This document shows, piece after piece, positions 17,457-26,720 of a stretch of DNA of 64,000 bases; positions within the stretch are counted from its first letter, which is position 1; the number at the start of each line of letters is the position of its first letter. This stretch comes from Bordetella sp. LUAb4 (GTDB lineage Bacteria > Pseudomonadota > Gammaproteobacteria > Burkholderiales > Burkholderiaceae_B). Under the pieces are notes generated by a model. That model ran no database searches and was not told the origin of the DNA. It was given only the letters and a program-made list of their open reading frames with translations. Position numbers and translations under genes: made by a program. Location of the stretch: the NCBI RefSeq assembly GCF_021325795.1, contig NZ_JAHPZX010000007.1, forward strand, positions 124,001-188,000, read 5' to 3'.

Positions 17457-18230
17457 TCAGTCCTCGAATTTTTCGTGAGCGTCCGCGTGCCCTTTTTTCC
17501 AGTAGCCGACTACCTTGGTCGCGGCGCGCGGATGGTCGATCTCCTCGCGTAGATAGGTGCGTATGACCTTTGCCACACCTGCTTCCGCAGCGGCCCATAC
17601 ATAGCCTTCACCCTGCGGCAGTGCCAGGGATTTCAGGGCCTGCAGCACCGGCCCCGCGTCATCGGCGTGATCGGGCGAGCGGTGTACCCACAAGGCAGTG
17701 TGCTGGGCGCGCGTGTCGAAGCGCTGTTCATCTTCCGGACCAGGGACGATGCCGATGGTGATGATGCGCGTGCCGGCAGGCGCTTCCTCCACCCGGCGGC
17801 CAATGGCGGGCAGGGCGGTCTCGTCGCCGATCAGCAGCCACCAGTCGTAGGTCCATTCGACCACCATGGATCCGCGCGGCCCACCGAAGTCCAGGGTGTC
17901 GCCGGCCTTGGCCTGCAGGGCCCAATGCGTGGCGGGGCCGGCATCGTGCAAGGCGAAATCGATGGTCAGCGACTGCGCCTTGGCGTCGTACCGGCGCGGC
18001 GTGTAGTCACGCCGTTCGACGGGCGCGCCATCGTGGTGGCCGCCATCGCGGCGGCCGTTGCCGGGAAAGAATAGCTTGACGTGGTCGTCGGGGGAGAGGC
18101 TGGCGAAATCCGCCAGGTCCTGGCCGCTGAAGACGATGCGCTGCATATGCGGGGTAAGCCGTTCGGTGCTCTGCACGACGACTCGACGACTCTTCAATTC
18201 GAAACGGACGCGTTGGGTGGGGTGATCCAC
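17457..18230 (-). CDS. Siderophore-interacting protein (ferric-siderophore reductase)
   Basis: 257 residues of the SIP/ViuB flavoprotein family. N-terminal FAD domain with RDYTPRRYD near residue 75 (the RxYTxR flavin motif). C-terminal SIP domain with GDETALPAIGRRVEEAPAG near 135 and VWAAAEAGVAKVIRTYLREE near 215. It would reduce ferric siderophores in the cytosol to release iron. The start is a GTG at 18230 with AAGGAG eight bases upstream; longer readings add an improbable 66-residue leader over the operator. Divergent from a TetR gene. Confidence 0.9.
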   Translation of the reverse strand: MDHPTQRVRFELKSRRVVVQSTERLTPHMQRIVFSGQDLADFASLSPDDHVKLFFPGNGRRDGGHHDGAPVERRDYTPRRYDAKAQSLTIDFALHDAGPATHWALQAKAGDTLDFGGPRGSMVVEWTYDWWLLIGDETALPAIGRRVEEAPAGTRIITIGIVPGPEDEQRFDTRAQHTALWVHRSPDHADDAGPVLQALKSLALPQGEGYVWAAAEAGVAKVIRTYLREEIDHPRAATKVVGYWKKGHADAHEKFED

Positions 18231-18276
18231 GAAGCATCTCCTTGAGTAAAAGCTGGCTAGGAGCAGGGTATTTCGA

Positions 18277-18309
18277 ATACTATACAGTATCTGGATACCC
18301 AAAAGTATC
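18277..18309. promoter_or_regulatory. Operator cluster between SIP and TetR genes
   Basis: Three AGTATC-type half-sites are visible. ATACT-N4-AGTAT at 18277-18290 and GTATC-TG-GATAC at 18287-18298 are overlapping inverted repeats, and AGTATC recurs at 18304-18309. They lie midway in the 118-bp divergent gap, as expected for the TetR protein acting on both genes. Confidence 0.6.
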
Positions 18310-18348
18310 TTAAATAATGAAGTGTTATTGCAGGGAGAGACAAACCTC

Positions 18349-18960
18349 ATGGCCACGCGCATGTCACGGGAAGAAAGCCAGGCGGCGACGCGATGTAAGC
18401 TGCTGGCCGCGGCCTCGAAGCTGTTCACGCGCGAAGGCTACGGCGCCGCGTCGGTGGACCGCATTGCCGCGGCCGCAGGGTTCAGCAAAGGCGCGTTCTA
18501 CTCGAACTTCGACAGCAAGGAACAAATTTTCCTGGAGTTGCTCGAGGCCCATGGCGAAGCCAGCCTGAGCGCGTTGCTGGTTGCGCTGGATGATGTTCGT
18601 AGCGCCAAAGCCGCCATCGATGCGGCGACCGAAGCCGCGATCGAAGCCGTGGCGGCTTGGGCGGACGTTACCGCCCGGGAAGGAAACTGGTCCTTGCTGG
18701 TGCTGGAGCATCAACGCTATGCCAAGCCCGGCAAGCGTTTCGAAAAAACCCAGGAGGCGGTCTTCCGGTCGCATTGGAAGCGCCTGGGCGAGCGCCTGGC
18801 CGCCTTCGCGCCGAGTCGTGTCGCTGATGCGGAAACGCTGGGCGCGGTGGTGTTCGAGCTGACACACGCACCCGCCATGACGTTCGTGCGATCGCCCTCG
18901 GCGGGGGATCTGGTGCGTCATGTCTTGGGCGCGCTGCTCCTGCCGGCGCGTCACCACTGA
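18349..18960 (+). CDS. TetR-family repressor, divergent to SIP
   Basis: 203 residues. TetR DNA-binding domain LLAAASKLFTREGYGAASVDRIAAAAGFSKGAFYSNFDSKEQIFLELLEAHG at about 17-68. GGGAGAG precedes ATG 18349. The divergent SIP gene and the overlapping inverted repeats in the gap make SIP its probable target, which would put an iron-release reductase under small-molecule rather than Fur control; no Fur box was recognised. Confidence 0.9.
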   Translation: MATRMSREESQAATRCKLLAAASKLFTREGYGAASVDRIAAAAGFSKGAFYSNFDSKEQIFLELLEAHGEASLSALLVALDDVRSAKAAIDAATEAAIEAVAAWADVTAREGNWSLLVLEHQRYAKPGKRFEKTQEAVFRSHWKRLGERLAAFAPSRVADAETLGAVVFELTHAPAMTFVRSPSAGDLVRHVLGALLLPARHH

Positions 18961-19003
18961 CACCGCCGCCGGGACACGTGGGAGCGATCAAGCGTGGACT
19001 GCT

Positions 19004-20008
19004 CTATGAGTCGGTTGGGACGGACGCCATTTGCTGGCCAGCGGTATGCACCCGCCAAGGCGGCTGCGGGCGGAAGGCTTTGCGCAACAGATCGATGAAG
19101 CGCCGGGCACGTGGGGATTCGACGTGCGCGGCGGGGACCAGAGCGACGACGTCGGCATCGGGCAGGCGGTAGTGGGGTAGCAGCGCGACCAGCTTGCCTG
19201 TCGTGAGGTTGGACGCGACGTCCCACTCGGAACGGATCATGACGCCCTGGCCGGCCAGGCACCATTGGTGGATGACGTCGCCGTCATTGCTTTCCAGGGT
19301 GGGATGGACCCGGATGGTGTGCGGCTGCGCATTTGCCACGCTACCGCCACGGCTCTCCTTTCTGGCCCCTTTCGCGTAAGCGAAGCGCCACAGCGTAACG
19401 TCCTCGTCGTTCTCGCGCAGCACCAGGCAAGCATGGGCCGCCAGGTCTTGCGGGCTGTCCAACGCGGGGGCGTGTGCCAGATAAGCCGGCGCGGCACAGA
19501 GCAGGCGCCGGTTCGGCGCGACAGGATGCGACACCCACCTGATATCGGGCAATTCGCCTATGCTGATGACCACGTCGAAGGCATCGCGGCCGTGCGCGCT
19601 GGGCGGGGGCAGCAGGCTGTCGGAGAGAGAAAGCTGGACCTCGACGTTGGGATGATCTTCGTGGAAGCGGGCCAGCAAGGGCGCCAGATAACGCCGCCCG
19701 AAGCCGAAGGGCGCATGGACCTTGAGCTTGCCGGAGATCACCTGGCTGCGTTCCTGCAGGGCGTCCTCGATGGCCTGCATGCGGTCCAGCACGTCCGTCG
19801 CATGGCGCGTGAGCAGATGGCCTTCGTGGGTCAGCTGCAGGCGGCGCGTGGTGCGCAAGGCCAGGCGCAGGCCCAGACGGGCTTCCAACTGGTTCAGGCG
19901 CTTGGTGATGGCCGGCGGCGTGACATTCTCCGCGCGCGCCAGCGCCGCCAGGCTGCCGTGCTGCGCCAGGGCAAGGATGAAGCGCAGGTCTTCGATGTCG
20001 AGTTTCAT
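19004..20008 (-). CDS. LysR-family regulator
   Basis: 334 residues, slightly long for LysR. Helix-turn-helix MKLDIEDLRFILALAQHGSLAALARAENVTPPAITKRLNQLEARLGL, then effector domain (KLKVHAPFGFGRRYLAPLLARFHEDHP near 92). Divergent from the DSD1-type PLP enzyme at 20293, and the probable regulator of it. The 284-bp gap contains a hexanucleotide repeat tract. Confidence 0.9.
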   Translation of the reverse strand: MKLDIEDLRFILALAQHGSLAALARAENVTPPAITKRLNQLEARLGLRLALRTTRRLQLTHEGHLLTRHATDVLDRMQAIEDALQERSQVISGKLKVHAPFGFGRRYLAPLLARFHEDHPNVEVQLSLSDSLLPPPSAHGRDAFDVVISIGELPDIRWVSHPVAPNRRLLCAAPAYLAHAPALDSPQDLAAHACLVLRENDEDVTLWRFAYAKGARKESRGGSVANAQPHTIRVHPTLESNDGDVIHQWCLAGQGVMIRSEWDVASNLTTGKLVALLPHYRLPDADVVALVPAAHVESPRARRFIDLLRKAFRPQPPWRVHTAGQQMASVPTDS

Positions 20009-20155
20009 GGGAGCACGTCTGGGATGGCTTGCGGCGGCGCTGCATGGCGGCCGTCCCGTAGGTTGGGATTATTAACCCATAGGTTAATGCAAGAATGATA
20101 TTGAATTAACCTTCAGATGGATCCGGCGTCCTACACTAGGTCACCGGGCCTCACT

Positions 20156-20215
20156 GCCGCAGCCGCAGCCGCAGCCGCAGCCATAGCCATAGCCGTAGCC
20201 GTAGCCGTAGCCGTA
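20156..20215. repeat. Ten-unit hexanucleotide tandem repeat
   Basis: Ten uninterrupted 6-bp units: four GCCGCA, two GCCATA and four GCCGTA, 60 bp in all. The tract lies between the LysR start (20008) and the PLP-enzyme start (20293), 78 bp upstream of the latter. Unit-type blocks show growth by slippage. On the minus strand it could be read as repeated Tyr-Gly and Cys-Gly, but that frame has no other sign of being a gene. Confidence 0.95.
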
Positions 20216-20292
20216 GGCACGGCCAGCGCCAAGCGCCAATGGCACTAATGGCCCATCGCCAGATTCCATCCACCTCCAAAATACCTCTCGCC

Positions 20293-21429
20293 ATGCAACT
20301 CGCCGACCTCGAAACCCCGCAACTGATTCTCGACCGTGATCGCCTGGATCGGAATGTCGAACGCCTGCGTGCCCGCCTGGCGCCCTTCGGCGTGACGCTA
20401 CGTCCACACGTCAAGACGAACAAATCCGCGGACGTGACGCGGCGTCTGGGTGGGACCGATACGCCCATCACCGTGTCGACGCTGAAGGAGGCTGAGTATT
20501 TCCTCGATCACGGCTGGCACGACATCCTTTACGCCGTCGGCATCGCCCCTACCAAGCTGCCGCATGTCGAGCGCTTGATCCGGCGTGGCGCGCGGCTGAC
20601 CATCATTCTCGACAACGAAGAAACCGCCGCAGCGGTGGCGGCGTTCGCCAGCGCGCGCGGCCTTGACCTGCCAGTGCTGATCGAAATCGATACCGACGGC
20701 CATCGTTCAGGCGTGCAACCGGAGGACGAGGTGTTGTTGCGGATCGGCGCGCACCTGCGTGGCGCGCCAGGCCAGGGGGCGTGGCTGGCCGGCGTGCTGA
20801 CGCATGCGGGCGAGTCCTACAACTGCCGGTCGCGCGACGCCATCGTGGCGTGCGCCGAGCAGGAACGTGCCGGTGCAGTGCGCGCCGCCGAGCGTTTGCG
20901 CGCGGACGGGCACGCGGCGCCGGTAGTCAGCGTGGGTAGCACGCCCACCGCGCATTTCGCCAAATCCCTGGATGGCGTGACCGAGGTGCGCGCGGGCGTC
21001 TACGTGTTCTTCGATCTGGTGATGCATGGCATAGGCGTATGCGCCGTCGAGGACATCGCGCTGTCGGTGCTATGCACCGTAATTGGTCATCAGCGGGAAA
21101 AGGGCTGGCTGATCACGGACGCCGGCTGGATGGCCTTGTCGCGCGACCGTGGCACGGCCAAGCAGCCGGTCGATCAGGGCTATGGCCTGGTGTGCGACGA
21201 GGCCGGACGGATCATCGCGGATCTTGTGATGACAGACGCCAATCAGGAGCACGGCATCTTGCGCAATCGTAATGACGCCGCAAAGACTCCCATGTTGCCG
21301 GTGGGTACGCTGCTGCGCATCGTTCCCAACCACGCTTGCGCCACGGCGGCGCAATTCGGTGCGTACACGGTGGTAGCGGGCGGGACGGACGTGCAAGCGA
21401 ACTGGCCGCGCTTCAGCGGCTGGCAGTAA
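20293..21429 (+). CDS. DSD1-family PLP enzyme (D-threonine aldolase/D-serine dehydratase-like)
   Basis: 378 residues with an alanine-racemase-type barrel. LETPQLILDRDRLDRNVERL at the start and LRPHVKTNKSADVTRR near 39, where the Lys carries PLP. VSVGSTPTAHFA near 215 and EVRAGVYVFFDLVMHG near 235 are fold landmarks of the D-threonine aldolase/D-threo-3-hydroxyaspartate dehydratase group. Metal-site and substrate distinctions cannot be made here. ATG 20293 is preferred, as homology begins at MQLADLETP; 20239 would add 18 residues. Regulated probably by the divergent LysR. Confidence 0.85.
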   Translation: MQLADLETPQLILDRDRLDRNVERLRARLAPFGVTLRPHVKTNKSADVTRRLGGTDTPITVSTLKEAEYFLDHGWHDILYAVGIAPTKLPHVERLIRRGARLTIILDNEETAAAVAAFASARGLDLPVLIEIDTDGHRSGVQPEDEVLLRIGAHLRGAPGQGAWLAGVLTHAGESYNCRSRDAIVACAEQERAGAVRAAERLRADGHAAPVVSVGSTPTAHFAKSLDGVTEVRAGVYVFFDLVMHGIGVCAVEDIALSVLCTVIGHQREKGWLITDAGWMALSRDRGTAKQPVDQGYGLVCDEAGRIIADLVMTDANQEHGILRNRNDAAKTPMLPVGTLLRIVPNHACATAAQFGAYTVVAGGTDVQANWPRFSGWQ

Positions 21430-21467
21430 GCCAAGATTGCATGAAACGCATCCCACATAAAGATAAA

Positions 21468-22400
21468 ATGCGCTTCATGCAATTCCCTGACCTGAACCTG
21501 CTCTACGCCCTCGACACGCTTCTGGAGGAAGGTTCCGTGGCCGCCGCCGCGCGCCGCATGAACCTTAGCGCTCCCGCCATGAGCCGCACCCTGGCTCGTA
21601 TCCGTGCAACCGTGGGCGACCCCATCCTGGTGAAATCGGGCCGTGGCCTGACGCCCACGCCGCGTGCTCTCGCCCTGCGCGAAGAGGTGCGTAATGCGGT
21701 GGAGCAGTCCCGCCAATTGCTGCGTCCGCAAGCCGACCTCGACTTGTCCACGCTGGAACGCAGTTTCAATGTGCGCGCCAACGATATTTATACCGGCGCC
21801 TTCGGACAGGCCTTGATCGAACGGGTGCGGGCCGAAGCGCCGCTCGTGCGAGTACGCTTCTCGCCGGAAAACGACAGCGCGGAGCCCGTGCTGCGTGACG
21901 GGTCCGTCGATATTTTCATCACCTCGCTGCGGCCGCTGGGCCCTGACATGCACGTCCAGACCATGTTCACGACGCGCATAGTCGGGGTTGCCCGGGAAGG
22001 CCATCCTATTTTTTCGGCGGGGATAAGCCCCCAATCCGTAGCCGCTTTCGACCATATCAGCGTGTCGCGCCTGGGCAAGATCAGTGGCCCCATCGATACC
22101 GAGCTGGCTGCGCTTGGCCTGTCGCGACGGGTTTCGGTGGTGGTGCCCAATTCGCTTGCCGGCATATTCATGCTGCGCGACAGCGATCTGATCGTCGCGG
22201 TCCCGGATCTGATGGCCGCCGAGGCGCAACGCCAGGGGCTTAAAGTGCGGGCGTTCGCCATGTTTCCCCTGGAGCCCTTGGTCGTGGTGCAAAGCTGGCA
22301 TCCCAGATATCAGAACGATGCCGCGCACCGATGGATACGCAAGATCGTGCGTGAAGTCTGCGCGCCCGATGCCGCGGTGCCTGGCAGTCCTAAACCCTGA
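21468..22400 (+). CDS. LysR-family regulator
   Basis: About 310 residues. The helix-turn-helix PDLNLLYALDTLLEEGSVAAAARRMNLSAPAMSRTLARIRATVGDPILVKSGRGLTPTPRA is typical of the NodD/LinR-like LysR branch. Starts at 21468 or 21477 are both possible; no strong ribosome site decides. It follows the DSD1 gene by 38 bp in the same direction and precedes the efflux operon, either of which could be its target. Confidence 0.88.
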   Translation: MRFMQFPDLNLLYALDTLLEEGSVAAAARRMNLSAPAMSRTLARIRATVGDPILVKSGRGLTPTPRALALREEVRNAVEQSRQLLRPQADLDLSTLERSFNVRANDIYTGAFGQALIERVRAEAPLVRVRFSPENDSAEPVLRDGSVDIFITSLRPLGPDMHVQTMFTTRIVGVAREGHPIFSAGISPQSVAAFDHISVSRLGKISGPIDTELAALGLSRRVSVVVPNSLAGIFMLRDSDLIVAVPDLMAAEAQRQGLKVRAFAMFPLEPLVVVQSWHPRYQNDAAHRWIRKIVREVCAPDAAVPGSPKP

Positions 22401-22461
22401 TCCATGCGTCCAGCGCATGCCTGCGCTGCAAAATTATCAATTTTCAAACGGATAGCACCTG

Positions 22462-22489
22462 CCTAAGATGAGATCTTCTCTCATTTAGG
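22462..22489 (+). promoter_or_regulatory. Inverted repeat touching the efflux operon ribosome site
   Basis: CCTAA-g-ATGAGA, five-base loop, TCTCAT-TTAGG: eleven complementary pairs with one bulged base. The right arm ends in TTAGG, sharing GG with the AGGAAGG ribosome site of the EmrB gene. It could be a repressor site or an RNA hairpin that covers the ribosome site. Confidence 0.5.
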
Positions 22490-22499
22490 AAGGTTTGCA

Positions 22500-24071
22500 G
22501 TGAACACCCTGACGAGCGCCGGGCTGTCCATGCCGGCTCCGGCGGTTACCCCCGCCTACGGTGGCAGACGCATCGCCGCCGGTCTCGCCGGCGTCTTGCT
22601 GGCAGTGGTCAGCGCGCAGATCAATGATCATGTCACCGAGATCGCGCTGCCGGATCTGCGCGGCATCTTCGGTGTCAGCCACGACGATGGCACCTGGCTG
22701 ACCACCCTCTATCACGCCACCCAGGTCATCGCGGCGATGTACGCGCCCTGGTGCTCGGCCACGTTTACCTTGCGCCGTCTGACACTAGCCGCGTTGACGG
22801 CGTTCGCCCTGCTTGGCCTGTGCATGCCGTTCGCGCCCAGCCTCGGCTCACTCTATCTGCTGCGCGGCTTGCAAGGCCTGGCTGGCGGCTGCTTGCCGCC
22901 TATGCTGATGACCGTGGCGCTGCGCTTCCTGCCCGCCAGCATCAAGCTTTATGGGCTGGGCGCTTATGCGCTGACCGCCACCTTCGCCCCGAATCTGGGC
23001 ACGCCGCTGGCGGCGTTTTGGGGTGACTACGTCGGCTGGCGCTGGTTGTTCTGGCAAATCGTGCCCATGGCCTTGCTGGCCGCTGCCCTGGTGGCGTGGG
23101 GTCTACCGCAGGATCCGCCTCGCTATGAACGGCTGAAGCAATTCAATTGGCGCGGCGTGCTTCTGGGTGCGCCGGGCATGGCCATGCTGGTGGTCGCGTT
23201 GGAGCATGGCACGCGGCTGGGATGGCTGGACTCGCCGTTTATCGTCCTGATGTTCGCGGCTTCCGCGCTTCTGCTGGTCCTGTTCGTCATCAATGAATGG
23301 TTCCACCCGCTGCCTTTCTTCAAGATCCAATTCCTGGCGCGCCGCAATCTGACGTTCGGCTTGGTGACGGTGGGCGGCGTGTTGCTGGTGCTGGTCGCGT
23401 GGGGCGCGGTACCGGCGGCTTATCTGGCCGAGATCCAGGGCTATCGGCCCTTGCAGATGGCACCGTTGGCATTGATCGTGGCCGTGCCGCAGCTGATCGC
23501 GTTGCCCGCCGTGGCCGCGCTGTGCAATATGCGGCGGGTCGACTGCCGCTGGGTATTAGCTTCAGGACTGGGCTTGATCGCGCTTAGCTGCCTCGGCGCC
23601 AGTTTCATGACGCGTGACTGGATACGCGACAACTTCTACCTGCTGCAAATGCTGCAGGTGCTGGGCCAGCCCATGGCTGTGATTCCGCTGTTGATGCTCT
23701 CCACGCATGGCATGGCACCGACGGAAGGGCCGTTTGCCTCGGCCTGGTTCAACACGGTCAAGGGTTTTGCCGGGGTGCTCGGGGCCGGGGTCACCGAAGG
23801 TCTCTACACCTGGCGCGAACACCTGCATTCCCATGTGCTGGTGGACCAGATGGGTAATCGTCCACAGGCCTGGACGTGGGCACTGCGCGAAGTGTCCAGT
23901 CGTCTGAACATCGATGCCCATGCGGCCCTGGCCATCATGGACGAACGCATCCGCGCCCAGGCATCGATTCTGGCATCCGCCGATGTGTTGCGGACCATGG
24001 CCGTGATCGCGGTGTTGTTCATCCTGGCGATCCCTTTCGTGCCGACTCGAATCGAGCCGCCCAAAGGGTGA
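22500..24071 (+). CDS. DHA2-family MFS drug exporter (EmrB-like)
   Basis: 523 residues, about 14 membrane spans. DHA2 features: NDHVTEIALPDLRGIFGVSHDDGTWLTTLYHATQVI in helices 1-2, LRGLQGLAGGCLPPMLMTVAL in helix 4, and NLGTPLAAFWGDYVGWRWLFWQ in helix 5 (the PxxGxxxGG-like drug-antiporter motif C region is degenerate). GTG start with AGGAAGG upstream. It forms a complete tripartite exporter with the fusion protein and outer-membrane channel that follow. Substrates unknown. Confidence 0.9.
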   Translation: MNTLTSAGLSMPAPAVTPAYGGRRIAAGLAGVLLAVVSAQINDHVTEIALPDLRGIFGVSHDDGTWLTTLYHATQVIAAMYAPWCSATFTLRRLTLAALTAFALLGLCMPFAPSLGSLYLLRGLQGLAGGCLPPMLMTVALRFLPASIKLYGLGAYALTATFAPNLGTPLAAFWGDYVGWRWLFWQIVPMALLAAALVAWGLPQDPPRYERLKQFNWRGVLLGAPGMAMLVVALEHGTRLGWLDSPFIVLMFAASALLLVLFVINEWFHPLPFFKIQFLARRNLTFGLVTVGGVLLVLVAWGAVPAAYLAEIQGYRPLQMAPLALIVAVPQLIALPAVAALCNMRRVDCRWVLASGLGLIALSCLGASFMTRDWIRDNFYLLQMLQVLGQPMAVIPLLMLSTHGMAPTEGPFASAWFNTVKGFAGVLGAGVTEGLYTWREHLHSHVLVDQMGNRPQAWTWALREVSSRLNIDAHAALAIMDERIRAQASILASADVLRTMAVIAVLFILAIPFVPTRIEPPKG

Positions 24072-24174
24072 ACGCGATTGCCTGAGCACGCCGCGGATTG
24101 AGCAGGATCTGGGTCGGACACCTTTGTGCGGCGCCAAGTCTTTATCCCAAGATTTATTTGAAGGTTTTACTGGT

Positions 24175-25221
24175 ATGTTCCATCGCAACAAGAAATTGAA
24201 GATCGTCCTGACGCTGGGCGCGCCGCTGGTGCTTTGCGGCCTGCTGGGTGCGTATCGCATGGAGGCGCGCGGCGGCCAGACCACCAACGACGCATACGTC
24301 GGCGCCGACTACACCGTGCTGGCGCCACGTGTCGCCGGCCAGGTCAGCGAAGTGCTGGTCGATGACAACGCGCAAGTGCACGCCGGCCAATTGCTGGCGC
24401 GTATCGATGATCGTGACTACGTGGCAGCGGTCGATGCGGCGCGGGCCGATGTCGCGGTGGCCCAGGCGACGGTGGCCAGTGCCGCCGCCGCGCTGACGCA
24501 GCAGCAATCCGTGATCGCCCAGGCGCAGGCTGCCTTGTCCGCGGCCCGCGCCGCCCGGGTGTTCGCCCGCTCGGACTACGAACGCTACGCGGACCTGGCC
24601 AAGCACGGCGCGGGTAGCATGCAGAACGCCCAACAAGCCCGCGCGCGCATCGATACCGCGTCCGCCGAGGTCGAACGTCAGGAGGCCGCTCTGCAGGCCG
24701 CGCGGCAGCAAGTGAATCTGCTGCAAGCGCAGCGCCAGCATGCGGATGCGACCTTGCAGCGGGGCAATGCGGCGCTGGAAAGCGCCGGACTGAGTCTGTC
24801 GTGGACACGCATCGAGGCGCCGGTGGATGGCATGGTTGGCCAACGTTCGGTGCGCGTCGGGGCTTACGTCACACCGGGTACGCCGCTGCTGGCGGTGGTG
24901 CCGTTGAAGCAGGCCTATGTCATCGCCAATTTCCAGGAAACGCAATTGGCGGACGTGCGGGCAGGGCAGGGGGCCGACATCCGCGTGGATACCTTTCCCG
25001 ACGCGGTGCTGCACGGCACGGTGGACAGCGTGGCGCCGGCCACCGGAGTCACGTTTGCCGCGCTGGCGCCGGACAATGCCACGGGCAACTTCACCAAGGT
25101 CGTCCAGCGGCTGCCGGTGAAGATACGGTTGGACGCGGGACAGCCGGGGCTGGATCGTTTGCGGGTCGGCATGTCGGTGGAGGCGACGCTGCATGCGGCT
25201 GAAGCAGGAGGTTCGCAATGA
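24175..25221 (+). CDS. Membrane fusion protein (EmrA/HlyD family)
   Basis: 348 residues. One N-terminal membrane helix (KIVLTLGAPLVLCGLLGAY), then the lipoyl half-motif TNDAYVGADYTVLAPRVAGQVSEVLVDDNAQVHAGQLLARID. A long Ala/Gln-rich coiled coil spans about residues 85-200, and the second lipoyl half LSWTRIEAPVDGMVGQRSVRVGAYV follows near 205. Links EmrB in the inner membrane with the outer channel. ATG 24175 follows a GAAGG site; a TTG at 24124 is unlikely. Overlaps the next gene by ATGA. Confidence 0.92.
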   Translation: MFHRNKKLKIVLTLGAPLVLCGLLGAYRMEARGGQTTNDAYVGADYTVLAPRVAGQVSEVLVDDNAQVHAGQLLARIDDRDYVAAVDAARADVAVAQATVASAAAALTQQQSVIAQAQAALSAARAARVFARSDYERYADLAKHGAGSMQNAQQARARIDTASAEVERQEAALQAARQQVNLLQAQRQHADATLQRGNAALESAGLSLSWTRIEAPVDGMVGQRSVRVGAYVTPGTPLLAVVPLKQAYVIANFQETQLADVRAGQGADIRVDTFPDAVLHGTVDSVAPATGVTFAALAPDNATGNFTKVVQRLPVKIRLDAGQPGLDRLRVGMSVEATLHAAEAGGSQ

Positions 25222-26720
25222 AGCATCCAATACCTATGCCCGCGCAGGCGCGCTTGCCCACGGGGGCCATCCGCTGGGTGGCGACGGCCTTGACGGGCTT
25301 ATTGCTGGCGCAGATGGCGGGTTGCGCTGTCGGGCCGGATTTCCAGGCTCCCCAGGCTGTGTTGCCGGCGCAGTGGGACACGAGCAAGACCGTGGTCACG
25401 GCTGAATCCCCAGATGCCGCGTGGTGGCAGGCGTTCAAGGATCCCATTCTGGATGGGTTGCTGGCGCGAGTCGCCGGCGCCAACCTGGATGTTCAGGCCG
25501 CGGCAGCGCGCCTTCTGCAAGCGCGCGCGGCACTGCGGGTGGCGGACGCGAGTCGCCTGCCCGACATCAACGCGGACGCGTCCTATCGCCATGCGCGTGC
25601 GAGCGCCAATGGCTTGTCCGATGCTTCGAACCGCGAGGGCAAGGCGGATTACGATCTGTGGCAAGGCGGCTTCGACGCGGCGTGGGAAATGGACTTGTGG
25701 GGGCGCGTGCGGCGCCAGTCGGAAGTGGCGGGCGCCGCTGCGCAGGCCAGCGCCGAGCTGCAACGCGACGTTCTGCTGGCGGCCCTGGCGGACACCGCGC
25801 AAGACTATATGTCCTTGCGCGGTGTTCAGACCGAGCGGGCGATCGTCGAGCAGAACCTGGATATCGCACGCCATAGCCAGGCATTGACCCAGCGTCGCTA
25901 TGACGATGGCGTGGCAACTGGCGTGGACGTCGCCGAAGCCGCGGCGCAAGTGAGCACCATCGAAGCGCGCTTGCCGGACTTGGATAATCGCGCCGACCGT
26001 TTGATCAACGCCCTGAGCCAACTGCTGGCGTTGCCGCCCGCCGGCTTGGCGAACGAGTTGCGGGCAGCCGCGCCCATTCCCACGCCACCCGCCGTGGCAA
26101 GGGTTGGCCTGCCCGCCGAGCTGGCGCGGCGCCGGCCGGACATCCGTGCCGCGGAGGTCCGCTTGCACCAGGCGACCGCGAGCATAGGCGTGGCGGTGGC
26201 GGATTTTTATCCGCGCATCACCTTGTCCGGTGATTTTGGATTGCAGGCGTTGCAGTTGAACGATCTTGGCGACTGGGGTTCACGCATTTTCGGCATTGGA
26301 CCGGTATTGCATGTACCGCTGTTCGACGGCGGTCGGCTGCGTGGTCAATTGGCCTTGAGCCAGGCACGCCAGCAGGAGGCCATGATCGACTATCAGCGCG
26401 TCGTCCTGCGGGCCTGGCATGAGGTCGCGGATGCGTTGGGCGATTACGGCGCTTTGCAGCGCCAACGTGAAAAACTTGGCGCGGCGGTGGCGCAGAACCA
26501 GACCGCGCTGGTGCAGGCCCGCCGGCAGTACGTGGCCGGTGCCGCGGATTTTCTCAATGTGCTGGCCTTGCAGAAGGATCTGCTGGCCACGCAACAAGCC
26601 TTGGCGCGCAGCGATACCGGGATGGACCTGGCATTGGTGCGCCTGTTCAAAGCGCTAGGCGGCGGCTGGGAATCGAGTTTCCCCCTTGCTGCCGCAAACG
26701 CTGATGGAGATCATTCATGA
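25218..26720 (+). CDS. Outer-membrane efflux lipoprotein (NodT/OprM family)
   Basis: 500 residues. Lipoprotein signal with LLLAQMAGCAVGPDFQAP, lipidated Cys near residue 35, and the CAVGPDF motif typical of NodT/OprM channels. Two repeated OEP domains follow: AARLLQARAALRVADASRLPDI and later LARRRPDIRAAEVRLHQATASIGVAVADFYPRITLSG. Forms the trimeric outer-membrane duct of the EmrAB-type pump. Coupled to the upstream emrA-like gene by a 4-base overlap and to the next gene by another ATGA. Confidence 0.93.
   Translation: MKHPIPMPAQARLPTGAIRWVATALTGLLLAQMAGCAVGPDFQAPQAVLPAQWDTSKTVVTAESPDAAWWQAFKDPILDGLLARVAGANLDVQAAAARLLQARAALRVADASRLPDINADASYRHARASANGLSDASNREGKADYDLWQGGFDAAWEMDLWGRVRRQSEVAGAAAQASAELQRDVLLAALADTAQDYMSLRGVQTERAIVEQNLDIARHSQALTQRRYDDGVATGVDVAEAAAQVSTIEARLPDLDNRADRLINALSQLLALPPAGLANELRAAAPIPTPPAVARVGLPAELARRRPDIRAAEVRLHQATASIGVAVADFYPRITLSGDFGLQALQLNDLGDWGSRIFGIGPVLHVPLFDGGRLRGQLALSQARQQEAMIDYQRVVLRAWHEVADALGDYGALQRQREKLGAAVAQNQTALVQARRQYVAGAADFLNVLALQKDLLATQQALARSDTGMDLALVRLFKALGGGWESSFPLAAANADGDHS

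Noticed and set aside
20156-20215. CRISPR array
   Set aside because: Six-base units with no spacers; it is a simple tandem repeat.
20141-20407. Minus-strand 88-residue frame ending in Tyr-Gly/Cys-Gly repeats
   Set aside because: Produced by translating the hexanucleotide tract and the antisense of the PLP-enzyme gene; no ribosome site or homology.
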